Source of the DNA: Mesostigma viride
Taxonomy: Eukaryota; Streptophyta; Mesostigmatophyceae; Mesostigmatales; Mesostigmataceae
Direction: 5' to 3'
DNA length: 64,000 bases
Assembly: GCA_009746045.1 (NCBI GenBank)
Contig: RPFO01000086.1
Span: forward strand, 399,732-463,731
The first letter of the stretch is position 1, and each line of letters begins with the position of its first letter. The translations under genes were made by a program, and so were the position numbers. The notes under the pieces were generated by a model. That model made no database searches, had not been told where the DNA came from, and was given only the letters and a program-made list of their open reading frames with translations. Of this stretch, positions 44,261 to 54,507 are shown one piece after another.

Positions 44261-44275
44261 GACCCCTTCCCGGTG

Positions 44276-44894
44276 CAGCAGCAGTTCCCGCAGCAGCAGC
44301 AGCAGTTCCCGCAGCAGCAGCAGCAGTTCCCGCAGCAGCAGCAGCAGTTCCCGCAGCAGCAGCAGCAGTTCCCGCAGCAGCAGCAGCAGTTCCCGCAGCA
44401 GCAGCAGCAGTTCCCGCAGCAGCAGCAGCAGTTCCCGCAGCAGCAGCAGCAGTTCCCGCAGCAGCAGCAGCAGTTCCCGCAGCATGCAGCAGCAGCAGTT
44501 CCCGCAGCAGCAGCAGCAGTTCCCGCAGCAGCAGCAGCAGTTCCCGCAGCAGCAGCAGCAGTTCCCGCAGCAGCAGCAGCAGTTCCCGCAGCAGCAGCAG
44601 CAGTTCCCGCAGCAGCAGCAGCAGCAGTTCCCGCAGCAGCAGCAGCAGTTCCCGCAGGCATCGTCGGCAGTGCTTCATCTACAGCTGGCGTCACCGGCAA
44701 CACAGCAGTTCCCGCAGGCATCGTCGGGAGCACTTCAGTTACAGCTGGCGTCACCAGCAGCGCTTCAGTTCCCGCAGGCAGCGTCGGCAATGTGGCAGAT
44801 TCCACAGGCATGGTCGGCACTGCAGCAGTTTTCGCAGGGACCGTCGGCAGCAGAGCAGTTCCCGCAGGGATCATCGGTGGTGCAGCAGTTCTTT
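44276..44894 (+). CDS. Zinc-finger/polyQ gene, continuation after the nested element
   Basis: Resumes the QQQQQFP coding repeat in phase with 35821-37472. At CAGCATGCAGCAG (about 44481-44493) the repeat phase shifts, so the continuing frame reads Ala/Val-Pro repeats. These become a diverged repeat (VPAGIVGSTSVTAGVTSSAS-like) up to GGAAVL. The block ends at a consensus donor, CTTT|GTGAGT (44895). The other frame stays Gln-rich (QFPQASSA-type) and is also open to the donor, so the true frame is uncertain. Either way the polyQ protein originally extended about 200 residues past the insertion. Confidence 0.6.
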
Positions 44895-45328
44895 GTGAGT
44901 CATTCGTGTAGTGTTGAGTGGGTGGGGTGGGTGGGTGGGGTGGGTGGGTGGGGTGGGTGGGTGGGGTGGGGGGGTGGGGTGGGGGGGTGGGGTGGGGGGG
45001 GGGGGGGGGGGGGGGTGGGGGGGGATGGGGGGGGTTGACTGTGTGACTGCGTGGCTGCTTGGCTGGAAAGGAGGGTGCGTGGCTGCGTGGCTGCGCTGCT
45101 GCGTGGCTGCGTGGCTGCGTGGCTGCGTGGCTGGCTGGCTGGGGGGGGTGCCGGGTGCGTGGATGCGTGGATGTGTGGCTGGGTGGGTGCGTCACTGCGT
45201 GGCTGGCTGGCTTTGTGGCTGCGTGGGCGGCTGGATGGCCGGGTCAGCGTGGCTGCGTGTTCAATGGGATGCTAATATGTTGTTGCCTTTGGATGCCACA
45301 ATTCATGGATTCTTTTGTTCACATGCAG
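44895..45328 (+). other. Intron with G-rich minisatellite
   Basis: GTGAGT donor (44895) and TTGTTCACATGCAG acceptor (ending 45328). The interior is (GGGTGGGGT)n, a G run of about 20 near 44995-45015, then GCTGCGTGGCTGCGTG repeats. Strong G-quadruplex potential on the plus strand. Confidence 0.55.
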
Positions 45329-45408
45329 GTGCTGCCGTCTTCCCCATCGACGTCGTCAAGACCGATGTCGCCAAGAAGGATGATGCAATCACTCTCGGCC
45401 ATGTTTAA
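45329..45408 (+). CDS. Zinc-finger/polyQ gene, putative last exon
   Basis: If the Ala/Val frame is used, one base carries over the intron. The exon then reads AAVFPIDVVKTDVAKKDD-type sequence to TAA 45406-45408, a compact coding-like tail. The alternative phase-0 reading runs Ser/Arg/Met-rich to 45448 and looks less natural. A polyadenylation signal AATAAA follows at 45728-45733, just inside the element's right end. Confidence 0.5.
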
Positions 45409-45809
45409 CTCATGTGGGCCTTCATGGCCACACGGGAAATATGATTGAATCAGTTCTTTGACACTGAGTTGGCACTAGACGCAACACCTTTGATGCACAT
45501 GAGTGCAGGGCGCATGTGTGGAAACCATGCAACCATGGCGATCCCTCAAAAAGTTTGGTTATGTAATAAGTGAGACAATTATTCCGGACGTATGATGGCC
45601 CAACGTCCTGTAAGGTTGAGTTGTCTTATTCAATTGGCATATGTTGTCTTATTGATGTTGTCTCATTGCCTTAATGGGTCAATTGTCTTAGTTTATATCA
45701 TGTATATCTTGGGAAACTCATTGCTTCAATAAAATGCATGTTAGGCGCAATCAACCCCCTCAAACACATCTGAAAACTGCACAGTGCATCAAATGTATCC
45801 TAAACAAAA
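45409..45809. other. Right subterminal region of the 18-kb element
   Basis: Noncoding, with TTGTCTTATT repeated three times (near 45630-45655) and TTGTCTCATT. These echo the TTGTCTC motifs at the left end and are candidate transposase-binding sites. Confidence 0.5.
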
Positions 45810-45841
45810 AAATGTATCCTAATCCGGTAAAACCACCCTAT

Positions 45842-46526
45842 CGGGACCGCGTCAAGCTGCTGGGCAGCCTGCTCCCCAGCTGCGAGGTTGATGTGGACCA
45901 TCGCATCTCCCTCGCCTGGCACGCTTTACGCCAGTATACCGGGCCCTGTGGCGCAAGCCCCTGGGCAACTGAGATCGAGAAACAGGACCTGTTCAAGGTC
46001 CTCGTCCTTCCTGTTCTCACGTATGGGGCCGAGACGTGGACCCTCACCGCCGACCTGGCCCGCAAGCTGGACGGCGCGGTCACCAACATGCTGCGTTCCA
46101 TTTTCAGAGTAGGATATGCTGCTCATGTCCGCAACGAGGACCTGTATCAGGGCATGCCATATATATATCACCAGCACCATTAAGCAGCGGCGCCTGCAGC
46201 TAGTAGGGCACTTAGCTCGCACCAACCAGGACGTAGACACCTCACGTGGCCCCCCCGCAGGTCTGCGCCCAGCTCAGCCTGGCCGGCACCTCCTGACGTG
46301 GGCCGGGCCCAGTCATGTTAGACGCCGCAAGGCCCGCACCTTCAAAGAACAGCTAGTAAAAGACATGGGGGGCCTAGGCCTCTCCGTGATTTGGACGAAG
46401 ATCATTGATGCATGGACAAGGCCAAGTGGGCCCAGGTCGATCATAGAGGACAACGAGCCCCCCCCTGTGGGGAAGCGCCCGCGTGTGCAAACCCGTGGGA
46501 GGCACGCCAGCCAGCTCCCCTACTAG
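45842..46526 (+). pseudogene. LINE-B ORF2, C-terminal part
   Basis: Continues the RT frame from 27770 without loss of phase: RDRVKLLGSLLPSCEVDVDH and RISLAWHALRQ, then LFKVLVLPVLTYGAETWTLT, the strongly conserved 'K..L...V.P.LLYG.E.W..T' thumb block of LINE RTs. KLDGAVTNMLRSIFRV follows. A frameshift near 46150-46185 moves to a frame with RRLQLVGHLARTNQDVDTSR, the 'GHl.R' block, ending at TAG 46524-46526. Together with 25069-27770 it forms one APE-RT ORF2 of normal order. Confidence 0.82.
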
Positions 46527-46641
46527 GGCAGCGTGAGGCTGCCTAGATAGATGTTGTAGTTAGATTAATGCTGTTAGATAGATGTCGTAGGTAGCTGATG
46601 TAGATAGACTAGACCGGTAGGACTGCTTGCACCCATCCATC
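46527..46641 (+). other. LINE-B 3' UTR, unique part
   Basis: TAGATAGATGTTGTAGTTAG, AGATGTCGTAGGTAGCTGATG and TAGACCGGTAGGACTG. It recurs in the truncated copy at 61168-61255. Confidence 0.75.
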
Positions 46642-48055
46642 CTGCATCCATCCATCCATATCCATCCATCCATCCATCCATCCATCCATCCATCCATCCA
46701 TCCATCCATCCATCCATCCATCCATCCATCCATCCATCCATCCATCCATATCCATCCATCCATCCATCCATCCATCCATCCATCCATCCATCCATCCATC
46801 CATCCATCCATCCATCCATCCATCCATCCATCCATCCATCCATCCATCCATCCATCCATCCATCCATCCATCCATCCATCCATCCATCCATCCATCCATC
46901 CATCCATCCATCCATCCATCCATCCATCCATCCATCCATCCATCCATCCATCCATCCATCCATCCATCCATCCATCCATCCATCCATCCATCCATCCATC
47001 CATCCATCCATCCATCCATCCATCCATCCATCCATCCATCCATCCATCCATCCATCCATCCATCCATCCATCCATCCATCCATCCATCCATCCATCCATC
47101 CATCCATCCATCCATCCATCCATCCATCCATCCATCCATCCATCCATCCATCCATCCATCCATCCATCCATCCATCCATCCATCCATCCATCCATCCATC
47201 CATCCATCCATCCATCCATCCATCCATCCATCCATCCATCCATCCATCCATCCATCCATCCATCCATCCATCCATCCATCCATCCATCCATCCATCCATC
47301 CATCCATCCATCCATCCATCCATCCATCCATCCATCCATCCATCCATCCATCCATCCATCCATCCATCCATCCATCCATCCATCCATCCATCCATCCATC
47401 CATCCATCCATCCATCCATCCATCCATCCATCCATCCATCCATCCATCCATCCATCCATCCATCCATCCATCCATCCATCCATCCATCCATCCATCCATC
47501 CATCCATCCATCCATCCATCCATCCATCCATCCATCCATCCATCCATCCATCCATCCATCCATCCATCCATCCATCCATCCATCCATCCATCCATCCATC
47601 CATCCATCCATCCATCCATCCATCCATCCATCCATCCATCCATCCATCCATCCATCCATCCATCCATCCATCCATCCATCCATCCATCCATCCATCCATC
47701 CATCCATCCATCCATCCATCCATCCATCCATCCATCCATCCATCCATCCATCCATCCATCCATCCATCCATCCATCCATCCATCCATCCATCCATCCATC
47801 CATCCATCCATCCATCCATCCATCCATCCATCCATCCATCCATCCATCCATCCATCCATCCATCCATCCATCCATCCATCCATCCATCCATCCATCCATC
47901 CATCCATCCATCCATCCATCCATCCATCCATCCATCCATCCATCCATCCATCCATCCATCCATCCATCCATCCATCCATCCATCCATCCATCCATCCATC
48001 CATCCATCCATCCATCCATCCATCCATCCATCCATCCATCCATCCATCCATCCAT
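46642..48055 (+). repeat. 1.4-kb (CATC)n microsatellite in the LINE-B 3' UTR
   Basis: More than 340 nearly perfect CATC units; only a few ATATCC interruptions near its left end. The truncated LINE-B copy at 61257-61270 has just three or four units at the same place, so the tract expanded here. It is open in several frames but not a gene. Confidence 0.97.
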
Positions 48056-48071
48056 CACTAGGAGTTAATTT

Positions 48072-48400
48072 GAAGCCCCCGTAACCTGTCCGGTAACTTC
48101 GACGCCCCCGTAACCTGCCCGGTAACTTCGACGGGCCAGGTTACGGGTCCGTATTCCTTGGCGGTTTGGGTTACCGGACCGGTTACGGTACCATTCGGAA
48201 TATTGGCCCCGAGATTCGGTACGGCCCAGTAACTGGGCCGGTTATGTTTACGGGGGCGTGAACGGCTTCGGTTCAGGTTACGTTGGGGTATACGGGACGG
48301 GTCAGGTAGTGGTTACGGCGCCATAGCTGCCCCAATATTAGGTACTGGGGTGGTTACGGAGCCGTTATCGTTAACTGGATCGTAAACCGCGACATAGCTG
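48072..48400. repeat. Left subterminal CCGTAACC array of the CACTA-like element
   Basis: CCCCCGTAACCTG, CCGGTAACTTCGACG, GGTTACGG and GGTTACCGG occur about a dozen times in both orientations. Confidence 0.85.
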
Positions 48401-48411
48401 GCTAGCTACGC

Positions 48412-49680
48412 ATGCACACTGAGGAAGACGTAGAAGACGCGTTAATTGACTTCTCTGCAGCATCAGCAAAGTATGATGTACATGGCAACCCATGGAAGCG
48501 TGCGGCGGGGGCAAAATATATGCTACAGGAATTGAGAAAATGGCATCAACAAAATCGCACGCTGTGGAAGAGCCTTCAAGTGGTAAAACAACGCCACAAT
48601 GGAGGTGTGACCAGTCGGCTTCAGGGAAGAGTAGCGGTGAGTCACTCTCTTATTTTAGTTGGCGGCAATTCATTGCTGTGATGCAGGCTGCCATGCCAGC
48701 AGTCTTCCCTAATGTGTATGGTAGGAGTACAAGACTAAGGCAGTTATGTTGCTGGCCTCTGCACTGACCCTCCCGCTACATTGTTGGTAATGTTGCTGCT
48801 TGGTTGGCTTTCCTTTGACGTGCATATCGTCCAATTCTGTGATGCAGATTGAACGCCTAAGCAGCCACATCTATATCTGGAGCAAGGCATGAACGGCAGC
48901 AGAAAAGAGAGAGGAAGAGAGGGAAAGAGAGGCTGCGGAGAAGCGCGAGGAACAGCTAAGATGCAAGAGGCAACGGGTGGAGGAACATGGCAACGAAGCC
49001 AGTGGTAGTGGGAGCTGCGAGCAAGCACGTCAACTGCGGTGGATGCACACGTGGGGGAGGCACATGCGGGGCAAGCATGTGTAGGCCTGCAAATCGTGCC
49101 AGGGCCCACCGTGATTGCAATTGCCGAGTTCCTGCTGAAGCGAGCACTGGCCTCCTTTCCGCAGTTGGCAGCCAAGGACGCGACAATCACGCTTGTGGAG
49201 AGTTTGTGTAAGGAAGAACCTGGACTCGGCATCGGGCAGTCCAGCGGTGGACCTGCTGAACAACACAGCCTGTGCCCTTGCGAATGCCGCGCTGCAGTTG
49301 GTCTCCAACTCCGTCCATCCATGTTGATGGCAAGGTTAGTTGTGCCACATTTTCTTCCTGTTTTGGGTATGACGCATCAATAATTGCCCCTTGTATGTAC
49401 GGGTGCGGTCGATTGACCTCCCTCCAGCAACATTGCAACATCCGTTACTGACGTCCACTGCGGCGGATGCGTTCCTCCAGCATGTTAGTTGCCTTGTGAG
49501 CTGTAATTGTGCAGGGTGTCGTCAGTACATCCGATGAGAAGGATAACAAGGAGCTCAAGTGTCACTGGTGTTGCCTGGTTGATGGCGCGCGTAATATCCA
49601 TGGGCATCAGCATATGGTCCCAAACACACTCAAACGGCTGGCCGAGTCGCTGGGAGAGGCAGTCCACATGCAGTTGGAGA
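48412..49680 (+). other. Putative spliced gene fragments in the CACTA-like element
   Basis: Several exon-like blocks with GT-AG signals. 48541-48637 (MASTKSHAVEEPSSGKTTP...) ends at GTGAGT. 48687-48720 follows CTGTGATGCAG. A block from 48848 follows GTGATGCAG and includes a charged coiled-coil stretch (EREREAAEKREEQLRCKRQR). 49205-49336 (SPAVDLLNNTACALANAAL) ends at GTTAGT. 49520-49679 follows TTGTGCAG and reads KELKCHWCCLVDGARNIHGH, QHMVPNTLKRLAESLG, a possible Cys2-His zinc motif. Phases were not reconciled and no family is recognised. Perhaps the remains of an element-encoded DNA-binding protein. Confidence 0.35.
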
Positions 49681-49699
49681 GGGTGGGTGGGTGGGGTGG

Positions 49700-49845
49700 C
49701 GGGAGGGAGGGAGGGAGGGAGGGAGGGAGGGAGGGAGGGAGGGAGGGAGGGAGGGAGGGAGGGAGGGAGGGAGGGAGGGAGGGAGGGAGGGAGGGAGGGA
49801 GGGAGGGAGGGAGGGAGGGAGGGAGGGAGGGAGGGAGGGAGGGTG
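49700..49845 (+). repeat. (GGGA)n microsatellite
   Basis: About 36 GGGA units, purine-only on this strand, with triplex/quadruplex potential. Confidence 0.97.
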
Positions 49846-51274
49846 GGTGGGTGGTTATGGTGGGTGGATGGGTGCAAGGGTGGTTGCTTATAAGTGAATC
49901 GCCAGGTGGCTGGGGGATCGACGGGGTTTGGGAACTCCTAGGTGGGTGCATTATTGGATGCCTGAGTGAAACTGTTTCATGGGCTGGAGGATTTGCACCG
50001 TTGGTTTGTGGCGGGTGGATGTGTAGCTGTGATTAGAAGTGGGTGGGGTGAGCGATGGGGAAGGTAGATGGGTGGGTGGGTGCACGGATATGGGTGGGTG
50101 GGTGGTTTTGTAGTTGGGATCGACTCACCTATCGCGGGTGGAGGGCTGTGCATGTTAGGGGTGAGATGGGTGGGTGACTGGCTGAGAGGATGTGGATGTG
50201 TGAGGGTGAGTGGGTGCAGGTCGGTGGGTATAAGGGTATGGGGGGAAAGAGTGGTCGAGTGGGAAGGGGCGTGGGTGGGTCAGGGGTGGGCGGCCCGGTG
50301 GGCACACATGGGGCCAGCTGGCTGGGTGGTTAGGTGGCTGCGTGGTTTTAGTAATGGGTGCCTGGATAAAAGGATGGGTGAATGCCTCCTTATTGCCTAG
50401 GTGGGTAGATTGCATATGTGGCTAGCTGGGTGGGTGGATGTCCCAGTGGGTGGGTATGTGGCTGGGTGCCTGGGTGCACGAGTGGTTAGATAGGTTGGTT
50501 TAGTAGGTGCGTGGCTGGCTGGCTGGGTCACCGGGTGGGTGGACCAGTGGGTGGCTGGGTACTCAGGTGCGCAAGTGTATGAGTACTTGTGTGGGTGGGC
50601 CAGGTGGATGCATGGGTGGGTGACTGCATGGGTGACTCGGTACGCACAAAGGGCAACGGATATAGACATGGGGATATGCCAATGCCTTGGGGTGAGCATA
50701 CGTGGATGCCAGGTGACATGTGCCAGCCTGTCGCAGTTATACTATACCTTGGCGTTTGCTTGGCGTGTCGTTGCCAATAATTTCACACAGGACGTACATG
50801 GTACGTGTTGGTAGCAATCACATGGCTGTGTTAGTGAGTGATGTTGCATGTATTGTTCAGCTTTCTTTCCCATTTTGCAATGTGCCAAGGTTCTTAAGTA
50901 GTTTAGAAGTATGGTGTCATGGGGTATACATCAAGGAGACAACCAGCGCAGGCCAGAAATCGGGAGAATCCGGACCATGGTAGCTCACATGCATGTGCAC
51001 TGCACATCACACATTTGTGGCATACTCGCAATGTCTACCTTACATCTTGCATTCTGTTAGGAACAGTCGCCACTCAGGCATTCACATGCACCAGGGTTTC
51101 GCTCACTGTTTGTGCTGTAGTCATCGTTAAATAAAAAATCTTTACAAAGCCTGGCAATTGTCATAATGTTGGGCTCCTTATGACATGAGATTTTGCACAC
51201 GAAGTTTTGCGACCATGCTTCAGATGCTTGCATGATGACGACCAGTTTTTGTTGTAATATGACATGGTGGTGCA
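49846..51274. other. G/T-rich degenerate satellite, then unassigned sequence
   Basis: 49846-50690 is a degenerate (TGGGTGGG/TGGCTGGG) repeat. The remainder has no gene. At 50938-50962 it carries GACAACCAGCGCAGGCCAGA and AATCG, also found at 34475-34500 in the 18-kb element. Confidence 0.5.
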
Positions 51275-51425
51275 GGTGCCCTGGTGCACCTAGAGCAGGG
51301 GTAGCTTACATTCCCACCCTTGCATGAAGTAGCCTAGAATGTATTAAAAGCCATATGCCCCTTCTCAGGGATATGTGCTACATTTACTCCCAACGGAGTG
51401 ATGTTGATAACTAATTAATTACATC
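51275..51425 (+). mobile_element. SINE-like copy
   Basis: GTGCACCTAGAGCAGGGGTA to CTCCCAACGGAGTGATG with a short AATT tail. No clear TSD. Confidence 0.7.
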
Positions 51426-51959
51426 ATATTAATTTTTAAAATCATTATTGATAGCAACACTACCTTGTTAGCATTTGTTACCATTCAGGGCTCCAAATGC
51501 CCTGAGGCGTTGTTCAAGGTCTGAACAACCGTAATTCATTGTGGCTGTTAAGTTCCAGCTTCGTCGGGCATAATTCGTCTAACTATCTAAGTGCAAACGT
51601 TGTTTGGAAGGGACTCATTTTGGCCTTAATTAAGGATCTGGAGCAGGAGCACGTATTCCATGGACTGATGGGGGTGGGTGCATTAGAACTGAGCCGCGAA
51701 GACTAGCTGATCTCACTCTAATCTTATATACCAAGTTGTCTCCTTGATAATATACAAAGTTGTCTCTCTTAATACAAAATCCTAACTACTCTACTCAGTC
51801 ACGCACCCCTTCCTCCTGGCGTGGGGGAGGGGGGGCTCTTACATCGCCATGCGTCCAGGCATGATTTGTCTCGCTTCATCTACCATGATTGCCTTTAATT
51901 TGACCATTAATTAATTAATTAATTAATTAAGAACATCCATCCATCCATCCATCCCCTCC
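51426..51959. other. Unassigned sequence
   Basis: No gene seen. Ends in (TTAA)n and a short (CATC)n near 51905-51952. Confidence 0.4.
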
Positions 51960-52466
51960 TGCCACTCCAGGCTAGGGAATATACCAGTAGTGTAGATTAG
52001 ATAGGCTTAGCCTTGCAAGTGGCCCACGCGCATGTGCGCCCATAATGGCCCCCATGGATGATGCTTTCAGTATCTAGCCGCGCCCAGCCTACAATGGGAC
52101 CTCCCATGGATGATGCATTAAGAATTTAGCCATGCGATGCCTATGCAGGGAGCTACTCTCTGCTGAGATGCCATGTGTACACCAGCTATAGCCTAGCTAC
52201 ATACCCTCCACCCCATATGTCATGCAGGCCTTCTAGGCCCTCTCCTCAAGCCCCCCCTGGGTGCCTGTGCTTGTTAAGGAGGCATGAACCATCATGGCGG
52301 TGCAGGTGCACCTTGTGCACCCAGAGCAGGTGACAGTTGTACATCCTCCACCTGCAGGTTGTAGCCCTGATTGTATTACAAACCCATAGATGCCCCTTTC
52401 TCAGGGCTATGTGTTACATATGCTCCCAACGGAGCTATGATTTTAATTAATTAATTAATTAATTAA
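51960..52466 (+). mobile_element. 5'-truncated LINE 3' UTR plus SINE-like tail
   Basis: Begins with GCTAGGGAATATACCAGTAG, the block that follows ORF1 in LINE-A and in the inverted copy at 59210-59995. It continues through two GGATGATGC repeats and ends in a SINE-like copy (52295-52440: GTGCACCCAGAGCAGGTG ... CTCCCAACGGAGCTATG) and a (TTAA)n tail. This links the SINE-like family to LINE 3' ends. Confidence 0.65.
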
Positions 52467-52800
52467 TCCATCCATCCATCCCTCCCTCCCTCCCTCCCTC
52501 CCTCCCTCCCTCCCTCCCTCCCTCCCTCCCTCCCTCCCTCCCTCCCTCCTCCCTCCCTCCCTCCCTCCCTCCTCCCTCCCTCCCTCCCTCCCTCCTCCCT
52601 CCCTCCCTCCCTCCCTCCCTCCCTCCCTCCCTCCTCCTCCTCCCTCCCTCCCTCCTCCCTCCTCCTCCCTCCCTCCTCCCTCCCTCCCTCCCTCCCTCCC
52701 TCCCTCCCTCCCTCCCTCCCTCCCTCCCTCCCTCCCTCCCTCCCTCCCTCCCTCCCTCCCTCCCTCCCTCCCTCCCTCCCTCCCTCCCTCCATCCATCCA
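52467..52800 (+). repeat. (CTCC)n microsatellite
   Basis: About 330 bp of CCCT/CCTC units with CATC units at both ends, directly abutting the LINE-C head. Confidence 0.97.
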
Positions 52801-53015
52801 TGATGAAATTTGGTCGGGTAAATTGCAATAGACTCGCCTTTTGATGACGAACACGCCGATCTAATTTTTGGCAGCCATCGCCCAGGATTTCGCAAGTTAT
52901 CGCCAGCAACCTGCCCAGCAGATCTCGCTATTTTTCTGCACATTATGGCGGCACCACGCATGTGATCAGTGTGCCTGCGCCCCCTGCCCTCGTCTAGGTG
53001 CTATTAAACGTAGCT
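52801..53015 (+). other. LINE-C 5' UTR
   Basis: GAAATTTGGTCGGGTAAATT, CTTTTGATGACGAACACG and GCAGCCATCGCCCA match the LINE-B head. The first CTCATAACTTT block is missing, so the copy is slightly 5'-truncated or cut by the microsatellite. Confidence 0.7.
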
Positions 53016-54215
53016 ATGGAGGTCCCCGCATCGTCTTCAGCTCTTGCCGCCGATTCTATTGATGCCCAGATTGCTGCAAACAAAATCGCCCACGACATTG
53101 TCGTCGCCAAGAACGCCGCTAACAAGCGATCCAAGACTTCGGAAGCAACTTCGGAAGCAACTCCGATAGCTGCTGAAACCTCCTTGCCGGACGCCATTTC
53201 TTCCTCATTCTACATGCCAGGCCAGCGTTTGAGCCTGGCAGACATCGATACCTTACTCGCCTACAATGACGCCGCTGTGACAAGCGTGCTGAAGCTCCGC
53301 AACGACAACGACGCCCCGATTCGCCACCCTAAGAGCGGCCAGGTTATGGAGGCTGCTTCGGATGAATGGCCTCATTGGGATGAGCGCCAGCGTCGGCTTG
53401 CCTGTCTTATTTCGTGCTGCCCTGAACTTGTCGAGCTGCCGGCGACGACCATCGCCAGGCCAGCCCCCGCGACCGATGTTAACGTGCAGCTGCAGGACGT
53501 CGCACAGTCTTTTACGACCGTGCAGGGCGACATTAAGGTCCTGACGGAGGCGTCTGCAGCTGCGACGGCACAATTGCTGGAGCTGAAGAAAGCCATGGCA
53601 GCCCCCGCCAAAACTACCACGTTTGCCGACGTCACCGGCAAGCAGTTGACCACCATCGTTCAACAGGCGGCCAAGTCTGCAGCTACCGCTGCGGTCACCC
53701 AGAATGCAGTGCAGCAACGCCAGCGCAATATGGTAATCAAAGGCTTCCAGACAGGCGCGGCAGCACATGAGACAGCACACTCACTTGCCGAGGAGCTGCG
53801 CGGCCCAGCGTTTCTGGGGAAGATGCAGCTCCAGAACCGTGTTGTCATTGAACGAGCCATTCGGCTGCCAGGCCCTCCGGGCCTGGTCGTCGTCACCATG
53901 GCCTCCATGCACGACAAACGCCTCGTGCTGGGAGCACGTCGTCTGCTCCAGCCCGGCGACTTCAGCCTCGACGAGAACTACACGCCGGCTCAACTGAAGG
54001 CGAGGAGCGCGGTGTGGAACAGCACCATCGTCCAGGGGGAGCGGCGTTGCCACCCTCCATCGCCTGACTACGTATGCATTGAGTCGTCCCCCTCTTCTTC
54101 CCCCTCTTTTTCAACCTCCACCGGCGGGCCGCTTCGGCCACTTGCCGCTTTCTCTTGGCCTGTTTTTGCGCGATGTCAACGGGATTTTCCATGGTGGCTG
54201 TACTTTCGCTCGTAA
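53016..54215 (+). CDS. LINE-C ORF1 protein
   Basis: About 399 codons from ATG 53016 (MEVPASSSALAADSIDAQIA). The N-terminus is Ala/Thr-rich with a short basic patch (ANKRSK). A helical region (MPGQRLSLADIDTLLAYNDA) leads to a coiled coil (NVQLQDVAQSFTTVQGDIKV through AQLLELKKAM). An RRM-like core follows: RQRNMVIKGFQTGAAAHE, AHSLAEELRG, VVIERAIRLPGPPGLVVVTM and DKRLVLGARRLLQPGDFSLD, then ENYTPAQLKARSAVW. The order matches LINE-A ORF1 and L1-type ORF1 proteins (nucleic-acid chaperone binding LINE RNA). After about residue 340 the sequence becomes Ser/Pro-rich and the expected end is lost, so the tail may be frame-shifted. No ORF2 follows before the satellite at 54365. Confidence 0.75.
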   Translation: MEVPASSSALAADSIDAQIAANKIAHDIVVAKNAANKRSKTSEATSEATPIAAETSLPDAISSSFYMPGQRLSLADIDTLLAYNDAAVTSVLKLRNDNDAPIRHPKSGQVMEAASDEWPHWDERQRRLACLISCCPELVELPATTIARPAPATDVNVQLQDVAQSFTTVQGDIKVLTEASAAATAQLLELKKAMAAPAKTTTFADVTGKQLTTIVQQAAKSAATAAVTQNAVQQRQRNMVIKGFQTGAAAHETAHSLAEELRGPAFLGKMQLQNRVVIERAIRLPGPPGLVVVTMASMHDKRLVLGARRLLQPGDFSLDENYTPAQLKARSAVWNSTIVQGERRCHPPSPDYVCIESSPSSSPSFSTSTGGPLRPLAAFSWPVFARCQRDFPWWLYFRS

Positions 54216-54364
54216 TTACGGGTGGTGCATTAAGCGCAGGCTTTCGACCTTCCCTTTCAACACCAAACTACTCCATCATCTTGTGTAAGTTAGGGTCTTA
54301 GGGGCAGTGCAGCTTGTCTGGACGATCGATCATGCAGACAAGCACACGTGACCCTGACCGAAAT

Positions 54365-54507
54365 GATTACCAAAAAAGGACAAATGATTACCGATTTTTA
54401 CCGATGATTACACATGATTACACATGATTACACGTACATGATTACCAAAAAAGGACAAATGATTACCGATTTTTACCGATGATTACACATGATTACATAT
54501 GATTACA
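54365..54507 (+). repeat. ATGATTACACATGATTACCG repeats
   Basis: Two units of about 85 bp (AAAAAAGGACAAATGATTAC, then TTTTTACCGATGATTACACA) at the 3' flank of LINE-C ORF1. Confidence 0.85.

Larger units (their letters stand above)
37473..44275. mobile_element. 6.8-kb TIR element nested in the polyQ gene
   Basis: Ends CACCGGGAAGGGG (37473) and the inverse CCCCTTCCCGGTG (ending 44275). The inverted match runs 36 bp with two mismatches and includes TGTGACATTTTGTGATATTTT. Flanks are CAGCA and CAGCA of the interrupted CAG repeat, so the TSD is 2, 5 or 8 bp. With a 2-bp CA TSD, removal restores exactly five CAG between TTCCCG units, the consensus 21-bp unit. Subterminal arrays of GTGACA..TTTTGTGAT (37487-37960; 43960-44260) suggest a CACTA-like architecture. 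No transposase was found, so it is probably nonautonomous. Confidence 0.85.

Noticed and set aside
44173-45195. Minus-strand 340-codon Pro/Ala/Cys frame
   Set aside because: Antisense of the CAG/TTCCCG repeat and the G-rich intron.
46560-48084. Long open frames of about 480-495 codons on both strands (Met-Asp-Gly-Trp or Ile-His-Pro-Ser repeats)
   Set aside because: Produced only by the stop-free (CATC)n microsatellite; not a gene.
52455-52961. Gly-Arg-Glu-Gly repeat frames
   Set aside because: Translation of (CTCC)n; not coding.
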